DNA from: CAZBWW01 sp964496005
GTDB lineage: Bacteria > Patescibacteriota > WWE3 > UBA101185 > UBA10185
Assembly (NCBI GenBank): GCA_964496005.1
Contig: CAZBWW010000028.1
Location: 1 to 12,551 of the forward strand
Reading direction: 5' to 3'
Length of the DNA: 12,551 bases
In this document: piece after piece, positions 5,977-10,877 of the stretch
How positions within the stretch are numbered: position 1 is the stretch's first letter
Layout of the letters: every line of letters starts with the position of its first letter
Notes under the pieces: generated by a model
Told to the model about the DNA's origin: nothing
Databases searched by the model: none
The model's input: only the letters and a program-made list of their open reading frames with translations
Translations under genes and position numbers: made by a program

Positions 5977-7680
5977 ATGACAAGTGGTTGTCTCCAAAAA
6001 CATATGACACTTGAAACCCTTAATAATTTTCCTGAAGAAGATTCTCAGTCCTCTCGTAGTGATGCGGGAGATGCACAGGATACTGGAGATATCCAAGAAT
6101 CTGGAGCGAGTAGATCCGTAGAAGTAACTGCCGATAGATCAGCTAGACTAAATGTTAATCTTCCCGAGGCAAAGTTGGAAATAGCTAATATTCGAGAAGA
6201 GTTTGCAAGGACAGTTACCGGAATAGTACAGGTAGAAAAAGCAGTATTAAACAAGGTTCTACAAGGCGAGTATTATTCTGAAATAGTCCAGTATATAAGT
6301 GGTTTAGTTGAGACCGGAGTACTAAGTGACACTAATGGCACGGATATAGTGCAGATGACGTTGGCATTAACTGCTATTAGAGGCACGCTGCAAAAGGTTT
6401 ATGATGAGGTGGGGAGCGATGATACTGAGTTATTTAGGCTTGCCTCGGGCAGAAAACCTAACGGTAGAATTCAAATTGTGAGAGATCCTCTAACACTATA
6501 TGTAAGGTGCGAAGACATTACCGATTATGCTTTGTTTAATTCAGGAAAGACTCAGCAGGGCAATAATGAGAAAATTACAAGGCAAGACATTTGGAATGCT
6601 AATATGTCAGGAGGTGTCAGTACGCCTTTCGCCTCGGATATGAGGTTGAAAGGATTAGTCACAGCGGAAAATTCAGGGCTTTATTTTAATGCTGGGTTGC
6701 GTAATGAAACTCTGATACATGAGCGACAGCATACAATAAACCGCAGAATCTTAATGCACGCAGCTCGTGTTGCAATGTTTCGTGGACTTGAAGACGCGGT
6801 AGAGAAAAAAGACTATTTACGAGTTCGAGAGTTGGCACATACAGTTGCTAGTTTCCAATTTGACATTGAGGTATCTAGGACAATGGCAGATGAAATAATA
6901 GCTCAATTTTCTGGGGGCAGAGATCAAGATGAAGTTAAATCTGCTATGGCTTTGCCAAGCCATAGAGGCGGTTTATACGATTATATTAACCACCCTGATA
7001 TTAAAAGTAATACCGGAAAAATAGATGGACGCATAATCAAAAAATCTGACAGGAGATGTAAAAATATAATACAGCAGGAAATAAAAAAAGTTTTCAGCAG
7101 AGAATACCAAATCGAAACAGTAAGAAGCGGAATAGGGTCGTTTAGCAGATTGTTGCAGAGAGGTTTTACACGGGAAGAGTTGTCTATGTTGTTTAGAACA
7201 GTGCCGTTGAGAAGATGGGAAAAGATATCTAAGCGGATTGCGGAGACAAGATATTTTCCTGTAGAAAAATTTTATTGCGAATCTGGGTTGCCCGCAGCTG
7301 CGATATCGGAGGATGGCGAACTTATATTTGGCAATCCTGAATATGACATTCACACTGGCCTTTGCTATTTTCATATTGAGTCTGAAAATGGCACAATAGA
7401 AAAAGTAAGACTGAATCTTCAGATAGAGGCTCTCAAAAATCTAAATTATCCCTTCAAATCCGCGGAAGAGTGGGTTGCGCTTTGGAACGCACTTGAAAGT
7501 GAGAAAGTTAATGTAAACGATTTGGCACAAATACAACCCAAAGAAGTACAGCCCGAAAAAGGTGATCTATTGTCTGCTTTAGATGTTTGGCAAGTGCTTA
7601 GAGGAAAGGTAAGTGGGGTGTCTTCTGAAACAAAACAGCTTTTTGGTGTGTACAGAAGTTTTTTGAGACGCAATTACTGA
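5977..7680 (+). CDS. HExxH-containing putative zincin-like metalloprotease, paralog with C-terminal extension, 567 aa
   Basis: A divergent paralog of the 151-1467 product. An acidic, Ser-rich low-complexity segment (about 18-50) is followed by a helical part, the shared strand region (IVRDP at 167-171, YVRC at 175-178), HERQH at 248-252, candidate third zinc ligand E306 in ADEIIAQF, GGLYDY at 331-336, and the conserved tail FSREY (373-377) to WEKISKRI (414-421). Residues 422-567 form an extra domain absent from the first copy, with a beta-rich start (ISEDGELIFGNPEYD) and helical end; I do not recognise it. No signal peptide or membrane helix. The start is uncertain: ATG 5977 or ATG 6004 (residue 10), neither with a clear Shine-Dalgarno. 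It ends with TGA 22 bp before the convergent tRNA-Trp. Enzyme activity is inferred from the motif only. Confidence 0.8.
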   Translation: MTSGCLQKHMTLETLNNFPEEDSQSSRSDAGDAQDTGDIQESGASRSVEVTADRSARLNVNLPEAKLEIANIREEFARTVTGIVQVEKAVLNKVLQGEYYSEIVQYISGLVETGVLSDTNGTDIVQMTLALTAIRGTLQKVYDEVGSDDTELFRLASGRKPNGRIQIVRDPLTLYVRCEDITDYALFNSGKTQQGNNEKITRQDIWNANMSGGVSTPFASDMRLKGLVTAENSGLYFNAGLRNETLIHERQHTINRRILMHAARVAMFRGLEDAVEKKDYLRVRELAHTVASFQFDIEVSRTMADEIIAQFSGGRDQDEVKSAMALPSHRGGLYDYINHPDIKSNTGKIDGRIIKKSDRRCKNIIQQEIKKVFSREYQIETVRSGIGSFSRLLQRGFTREELSMLFRTVPLRRWEKISKRIAETRYFPVEKFYCESGLPAAAISEDGELIFGNPEYDIHTGLCYFHIESENGTIEKVRLNLQIEALKNLNYPFKSAEEWVALWNALESEKVNVNDLAQIQPKEVQPEKGDLLSALDVWQVLRGKVSGVSSETKQLFGVYRSFLRRNY

Positions 7681-7701
7681 TAAGAAGGAACTGTGTTTGT
7701 T

Positions 7702-7775
7702 TGGCAGGCTCGCTGGGATTCGAACCCAGAATAGCGGTTTTGGAGACCGCGGTGATGCCATTTCACTACGAGCCT
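7702..7775 (-). tRNA. tRNA-Trp (anticodon CCA)
   Basis: Full cloverleaf on the minus strand. Acceptor AGGCTCG/CGAGCCT, D stem GTGA/TCAC, anticodon stem GCGGT/ACCGC around loop CTCCAAA (anticodon CCA), T arm CTGGG-TTCGAAT-CCCAG, discriminator G73 as expected for Trp. The 3' CCA is encoded (7702-7704). Confidence 0.95.
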
Positions 7776-7845
7776 AAATAGATACCTACAATATCTAAGT
7801 CACTAAAGCAGCAAAGCTAGTCAAATACACCGTTTTCGGTATAGC

Positions 7846-7920
7846 TGGAGCCTGGGGGGAGATTCGAACTCCCGACTTCTTCCTTACCATGGAAGCGTTC
7901 TACCCCTGAACTACCCAGGC
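7846..7920 (-). tRNA. tRNA-Thr (anticodon GGT)
   Basis: Cloverleaf on the minus strand. Acceptor GCCTGGG/CCCAGGC, D stem GTTC/GAAC, anticodon stem CTTCC/GGAAG around ATGGTAA (anticodon GGT, reads ACC/ACU), T arm GGGAG-TTCGAAT-CTCCC, encoded CCA. The discriminator is U73 instead of the A73 usual in bacterial tRNA-Thr. The GTTC/GAAC D arm and U73 recall tRNA-Gly, but the anticodon is clear and the other tRNA-Thr here also has U73. Confidence 0.9.
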
Positions 7921-7990
7921 ACAATAATTTCATCACAGAATACGCCACGTTATATATTTACGAATTGGCACCTAAAGGACCGCTTTGATC

Positions 7991-8076
7991 TGGTGCCGGG
8001 AACAGGATTCGAACCTGTGTAGGCTTACGCCAACGGTTTTACAGACCGCTCCGTTTGGCCACTTCGGTATCCCGGC
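7991..8076 (-). tRNA. tRNA-Tyr (anticodon GTA)
   Basis: Class II tRNA on the minus strand. Acceptor GCCGGGA/TCCCGGC, anticodon stem closing CTGTAAA (anticodon GTA), a long variable arm of about 14 nt (TGGC/GCCT region) as expected for bacterial tRNA-Tyr, T arm ACAGG-TTCGAAT-CCTGT, discriminator A73, encoded CCA. It lies 1 nt downstream of the CCA of tRNA-Thr(TGT), so the two are certainly cotranscribed. Confidence 0.95.
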
Positions 8077-8077
8077 A

Positions 8078-8152
8078 TGGAGCCACCTGTGAGAGTCGAA
8101 CTCACGACCTATCCATTACAAGTGGATTGCTCTACCACTGAGCTAAGGTGGC
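8078..8152 (-). tRNA. tRNA-Thr (anticodon TGT)
   Basis: Cloverleaf on the minus strand. Acceptor GCCACCT/AGGTGGC, D stem GCTC/GAGC, anticodon stem ATCCA/TGGAT around CTTGTAA (anticodon TGT), T arm GTGAG-TTCGACT-CTCAC, encoded CCA. The discriminator is U73. Its 5' half plus 4 flanking bases is repeated directly upstream at 8190-8228. Confidence 0.95.
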
Positions 8153-8171
8153 TCATACTAAAACTAACTTG

Positions 8172-8189
8172 GACGAAGTACTCTTCGTC
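8172..8189. other. Perfect 7-bp hairpin abutting the half-tRNA
   Basis: GACGAAG-TACT-CTTCGTC on the plus strand, a perfect stem with a 4-nt loop. On the minus strand it begins at the base after the tRNA-half anticodon and is followed by a moderately U-rich stretch (8157-8171) before the intact tRNA-Thr. It could be a weak terminator, a processing signal or a stabilising 3' end for the half-tRNA. Confidence 0.6.
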
Positions 8190-8228
8190 ACAAGTGGATT
8201 GCTCTACCACTGAGCTAAGGTGGCTCAT
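8190..8228 (-). pseudogene. Orphan 5' half of tRNA-Thr(TGT)
   Basis: The minus strand carries the acceptor 5' strand, complete D arm, 5' side of the anticodon stem and the loop bases up to the anticodon TGT, then stops matching. There is no 3' half: a 7-bp hairpin (8172-8189) follows immediately. It is identical to the intact gene, so it is either recent or kept in step by gene conversion. It could be a dead remnant, part of the tRNA leader, or a source of a short structured RNA. Confidence 0.75.
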
Positions 8229-8240
8229 TAATTTTGAGCC
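8222..8240. other. Inverted repeat at the start of the half-tRNA
   Basis: GGCTCA-TTAATTT-TGAGCC forms a 6-bp stem with a 7-nt loop. It pairs the 5' end of the half-tRNA (minus strand) with its upstream flank, so the acceptor strand that lacks its normal 3' partner could pair here instead. It may be chance. Confidence 0.4.
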
Positions 8241-8282
8241 AAATTCCAGTAAGATTCTATCATTTTAACAGCTAAATTGTAG

Positions 8283-8789
8283 CTAGAGTAGAGAAGTAAT
8301 ACCAGTTTTATTTTTAGTGTTCTTTTTTTCTCTAGTTATCTGGGGCATACTATACTCACCCAATTCTGCTTTTGATTGGTTTACCGATGTATATTCATTG
8401 TGTATATTGTCAAGGTCACTCTTTGATTCATTAGTGTTTACAAGCTTTTCGATGCGTATCCTCTCAAGGCCTGATTTTATATACATAGTATCTTTTTCAA
8501 GCAATTTTAAAACTCTTTGCTGATGCTCTTCTAATCTTTCCATTTTCTTTTCCCATCGGCTTTGCGATGAGTGTAGTAAGGCCATCATCAAAAAAGTCAA
8601 AATAGTGGTAAAGGTGTTAATAAAAAGATGCCATAATTCGTTAGACGTAAATAACCATCGAGAAGGAATCCATATCAAAATAACGACTATAGAAAAGACA
8701 AACCATTCGGGTGAGCCTACTATTCTGCTTGTAATGTTAGAAAATTCAACAAATTTTTTATTTATCTTTTCATAGTTCTTACTGGGCAT
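8283..8789 (-). CDS. Low-affinity iron permease-like two-helix membrane protein with coiled coil, 168 aa
   Basis: The N-terminal half resembles the low-affinity iron permease family: a pre-helix segment ending RIVGSPEW (residues 22-29), a first membrane helix (about 29-47, FVFSIVVILIWIPSRWLF), then LWHLFINTFTTILTFLMMALLH (about 52-73), whose INTxTTIxTFLM signature is typical. Next come SSQSRW and a long charged coiled coil (about 75-116, KKMERLEEHQQRVLKLLEKD). The C-terminal tail is polar. The family name comes from fungal iron uptake, but small bacterial members have no proven transport role. I chose ATG 8789; the frame extends to a TTG at 8861, which would overlap the rpmB promoter. It converges on nothing and points towards the tRNA cluster, where no clear terminator follows. 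Confidence 0.7.
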   Translation of the reverse strand: MPSKNYEKINKKFVEFSNITSRIVGSPEWFVFSIVVILIWIPSRWLFTSNELWHLFINTFTTILTFLMMALLHSSQSRWEKKMERLEEHQQRVLKLLEKDTMYIKSGLERIRIEKLVNTNESKSDLDNIHNEYTSVNQSKAELGEYSMPQITREKKNTKNKTGITSLL

Positions 8790-8829
8790 TAATATAAGTT
8801 TCGGGTAATTACACGCTATTGTCAACTCG

Positions 8830-8858
8830 TTGCCAAACCAGAATAGATGTGTTTTAAT
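8830..8858 (+). promoter_or_regulatory. Promoter of rpmB
   Basis: TTGCCA (8830-8835), a 17-bp spacer, then an extended -10, TGT-TTTAAT (8850-8858). The ATG is 10 bp after the -10, which leaves a leader of at most a few bases and no room for a Shine-Dalgarno. Confidence 0.6.
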
Positions 8859-8868
8859 CAACCATGCT

Positions 8869-9117
8869 ATGGCTAAAGCATGTGAAATTTGCGGAAAAAC
8901 TTATTTAAAAGGAAATTTAGTACCTCGCGGGATTGGGAGGCGTGTAACCAATCGTGCGATCAGAAAACAGAAGCCAAATTTGAGAAGCAAGAAGATCGAA
9001 CTTGAAGGTAGATCATATACTGTGACGATGTGCGCATCCTGTTTAAAACGGCTTAAATTCAATGCTAAGAAGAAGGCGCAAGACAGTATCCGTGAACAAA
9101 GTCAGACCACTCTATAA
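8869..9117 (+). CDS. rpmB: 50S ribosomal protein L28
   Basis: An 82-aa basic protein with the L28 layout: MAKACEICGK at the N-terminus, GNLVPRGIGRRVTNRAIRKQKPNLR, then MCASCLKRL. Two CxxC pairs, C5/C8 and C55/C58, mark the zinc-binding form of L28. The protein binds 23S rRNA in the large subunit. The frame opens at 8830, but MAKxCxxCGK is the conserved start, and the promoter boxes lie inside the upstream extension, so 8869 is preferred. The gene's last 53 bp overlap the 3' end of the opposing fmt gene, an unusual sharing of coding sequence for two essential-type genes. Confidence 0.95.
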   Translation: MAKACEICGKTYLKGNLVPRGIGRRVTNRAIRKQKPNLRSKKIELEGRSYTVTMCASCLKRLKFNAKKKAQDSIREQSQTTL

Positions 9118-10078
9118 CTTTTTTCCCTTCCACCTGGAGCTTATTAATTATTAATTTCTGCGGCACCTTTCCGGCTGTATTTGCAGTATTATTCTCAAGA
9201 CTATCCTCCTCCAATTTAGCTGCATAAATTTTTACTCTGCCGTGCTTGTCGGAAATAATTTTCATATTTAGCTGTTTTTGAGCAGACGCAGTTCTCATGT
9301 CATCTAAAGTTGTCCACGCAATTGGCCACGGGTTGTACGCGCGAACTTTCCGTACAATTTGTTCCGGGTTGTCACTCCAATTTATTAGTGCATCTTCTTT
9401 GTAAATATATGTACTTTTAGGATGTGAAGGCGAGTAGCAGTATGTTGCGTTTTCATGCTGTTGTGGAGTTGGTTTGATAATTCCTGACATGTACTCTGCA
9501 ATAACCTGTGGCAGTTTTTCGGCTGCAAGCTCAAAAAGTGTGTGCTGTAAACTACCTGTTGTTTCAGTTCCGTCTAGCTTATGTGAAACTTGTGCCAAAA
9601 TATCACCGGTATCCATTCCCGAGTCAATTAAAAAATAGGTAATGCCTGTAATTTTATCACCATTTAAAATTGTGTGCTGAACAGGACTTGCACCTCTATA
9701 CTTAGGTAACAAAGAAAAATGAATGTTTATCAACTTGTTACTGTAAATGCTAGTAATACTAGTAGGAATTATTATGCTAAAATCTGCAATTATACCTAGC
9801 TCAATATGCTCATTTTTCAATTCGCTCAGCACAAGTGCTAAATTATCATTTTTTAAATTATCTATTTCAATATGTTTAATGCCATTATTTATAGCCCATT
9901 TTTTTACACCGGTTTGTTTTAGCTCATGTTTTCTACCAACTTTTGTATCAGTTTTTGTAATACATAGTACAAGTTTAACGTTGCCTGTTAAATTATTTTT
10001 TAGCGCATTCAATATAGGTTCGGATTTATCTGATGTACCAAAAAAAGCAATATTTATCTGATTAGGGTTGGCTGTCAT
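9065..10078 (-). CDS. fmt: Methionyl-tRNA formyltransferase
   Basis: A protein of 337 aa, close to the usual size. It adds a formyl group from 10-formyl-tetrahydrofolate to initiator Met-tRNA in the cytoplasm. The N-terminal formyltransferase domain begins INIAFFGTSD and contains the catalytic triad N118 and H120 (NIHFSLLPKYRGASPVQ) and D156 (GMDTGDIL). RAYNPWP (246-252) leads into the C-terminal tRNA-binding domain. Some core motifs are drifted: the usual AYGxIxP segment reads ADFSIIIP (98-105). It lies 5 bp downstream of def, the standard def-fmt operon whose products add and later remove the formyl group. No Shine-Dalgarno precedes its ATG. Its 3' end overlaps rpmB. Confidence 0.96.
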   Translation of the reverse strand: MTANPNQINIAFFGTSDKSEPILNALKNNLTGNVKLVLCITKTDTKVGRKHELKQTGVKKWAINNGIKHIEIDNLKNDNLALVLSELKNEHIELGIIADFSIIIPTSITSIYSNKLINIHFSLLPKYRGASPVQHTILNGDKITGITYFLIDSGMDTGDILAQVSHKLDGTETTGSLQHTLFELAAEKLPQVIAEYMSGIIKPTPQQHENATYCYSPSHPKSTYIYKEDALINWSDNPEQIVRKVRAYNPWPIAWTTLDDMRTASAQKQLNMKIISDKHGRVKIYAAKLEEDSLENNTANTAGKVPQKLIINKLQVEGKKVIEWSDFVHGYCLAPSS

Positions 10079-10083
10079 TTTAG

Positions 10084-10638
10084 TTATAAATTTTGCTGCG
10101 AATCACCAGTAAACTGTTTTTCATAATCCGATTCTGTTAGCGGTTTGCCCACAATTTTAGTAGTAAATAAGATCCCGTCCAAATGGTCAACCTCGTGTTG
10201 AATAACACGCGCGAAAAAACCATCGGCCTTTATTTTGATGTTCTCGCCGTTTTCGTTTTGGGCTGTAACAGTAATTCTTTTTGCCCGTTCTACCTTGCCG
10301 TATGTGTTAGGAACACTTAAACACGCCTCCCATTTTATGTCCTTGGCTGTAGACTTATTTGTAATGACCGGGTTTATTAAAATATAGTTTTTTATTAATT
10401 CTTCCTGGCCTGCACGGTGGAATTTTCTAACAAGGCAAATTTTTTTTGCTACACCTATTTGGGGAGCGGCTAGCCCCGCAGCTTGTGGGTTAGATTCGTT
10501 CTGTGCTGTATCCAAAATGTCCCGCACTATTTTTTTTGTAGTTTCGTCGATTTTTTCGACTTTGGCACATTTTGTAGTGAGCACGGCCGGAACTTCTGTA
10601 TTGTTATTTTTTGTTACTATAATTGGAACTACTGCCAT
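10084..10638 (-). CDS. def: Peptide deformylase
   Basis: A protein of 184 aa, typical size. It removes the N-formyl group from nascent proteins. All three signature motifs are present: GLAAPQIG (55-62, Q60), EACLS (104-108, metal ligand C106) and QHEVDHL (147-153, ligands H148 and H152, catalytic E149). The second motif is a Gly-to-Ala variant of the usual EGCLS. First gene of the def-fmt operon. An extended -10 (TGT-TAAAAT) lies 6 bp before the ATG, which predicts a leaderless mRNA. The short C-terminal tail after residue 160 is polar. Confidence 0.97.
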   Translation of the reverse strand: MAVVPIIVTKNNNTEVPAVLTTKCAKVEKIDETTKKIVRDILDTAQNESNPQAAGLAAPQIGVAKKICLVRKFHRAGQEELIKNYILINPVITNKSTAKDIKWEACLSVPNTYGKVERAKRITVTAQNENGENIKIKADGFFARVIQHEVDHLDGILFTTKIVGKPLTESDYEKQFTGDSQQNL

Positions 10639-10644
10639 GGGTGT

Positions 10645-10653
10645 ATTTTAACA
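10645..10653 (-). promoter_or_regulatory. Extended -10 promoter of def-fmt
   Basis: The minus strand reads TGT-TAAAAT, ending 6 bp before the def ATG at 10638. No good -35 is seen 16-18 bp upstream, in agreement with reliance on the extended -10. Transcription should begin at or next to the start codon. Confidence 0.5.
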
Positions 10654-10677
10654 TGCTTGAGGTAAGAGGGTTTTGAA

Positions 10678-10728
10678 GGCTTCACGTATGTGGGGGTACG
10701 CAAAGCCATAGCTCTTTCGGCTATTTTT
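10678..10728 (+). other. Two tandem hairpins ending in a T run (possible small RNA 3' end or terminator)
   Basis: The first hairpin pairs GGCTT (10678-10682) with AAGCC (10703-10707) and CGTA (10685-10688) with TACG (10697-10700); a symmetric CA/CA internal loop separates the stems and the apical loop is TGTGGGGG. Directly after it, ATAGC (10708-10712) pairs with GCTAT (10720-10724), followed by T residues to 10728, like a short intrinsic terminator on the plus strand. No plus-strand gene lies upstream (def reads leftwards), so the transcript it would end is unknown. Confidence 0.5.
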
Positions 10729-10802
10729 GCCGCTAAATTGTTGCGGTCACCGATAATAATGGTATCGATAATAACAACTCGCACAACAAATAACAACCCG
10801 TT
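10729..10802. repeat. Short direct repeats upstream of topA
   Basis: No gene is visible here. CGATAATAA occurs at 10751-10759 and 10766-10774 (period 15), and AATAACAAC at 10770-10778 and 10789-10797 (period 19). They lie just upstream of the topA -35 and could be regulator sites, or simply low-complexity AT-rich DNA. Confidence 0.35.
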
Positions 10803-10830
10803 TTGACAAACTTGTCATGTCATGTATCCT
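10803..10830 (+). promoter_or_regulatory. topA promoter with palindrome over the -35
   Basis: A consensus TTGACA (10803-10808), a 16-bp spacer and TATCCT (10825-10830) form the best -35 of the core region. A perfect palindrome TGACAA-AC-TTGTCA (10804-10817) covers the -35 and is followed by a TGTCATGTCATG repeat. Unlike most genes here, the start codon is about 47 bp downstream, giving a leader of roughly 40 nt. Confidence 0.55.
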
Positions 10831-10877
10831 TCATAAAGTAAGAGCATTAGTTCGAAAAACACACATGGAATTAAAAT

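Larger units (their letters stand above)
8118..8228. repeat. 39-bp perfect direct repeat from a tandem duplication of the tRNA-Thr 5' half
   Basis: Positions 8118-8156 and 8190-8228 are identical over 39 bp and are separated by 33 bp, a period of 72 bp. The unit runs from the anticodon through the D arm to the 5' end of tRNA-Thr(TGT) and 4 bases beyond it. The most economical reading is a tandem duplication with one break exactly in the anticodon loop. Confidence 0.95.

Noticed and set aside
6973..7761. Several minus-strand open frames inside and after the second HExxH gene
   Set aside because: They are out-of-frame shadows of a long conserved gene, with no starts, ribosome sites or plausible protein character; one runs into tRNA-Trp.
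8190..8228. Half-tRNA as one part of a split (trans-assembled) tRNA
   Set aside because: An intact tRNA-Thr(TGT) lies next to it and no 3' half is visible in the window, so a split gene is not needed. Kept only as a question to check.
7702..8240. CRISPR array or mobile-element att site
   Set aside because: The repeat is only two copies of tRNA sequence. No regularly spaced repeats, cas genes, integrase or transposase occur in the window, so neither can be claimed.
8077..8268. Plus-strand 63-aa open frame with a repeated peptide
   Set aside because: It is the antisense of tRNA-Thr(TGT) and its half copy; the apparent peptide repeat simply reflects the 39-bp DNA repeat. Such frames are a common annotation artefact of tRNA genes.
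8790..8861. TTG-initiated extension of the iron permease-like protein
   Set aside because: It would overlap the rpmB promoter, starts with a rare codon and adds no family-like sequence. It is not fully excluded because ATG 8789 lacks a ribosome site.
8830..8868. Upstream extension of L28
   Set aside because: MAKxCxxCGK is the conserved L28 start, and the extension contains the -35 and -10 boxes.
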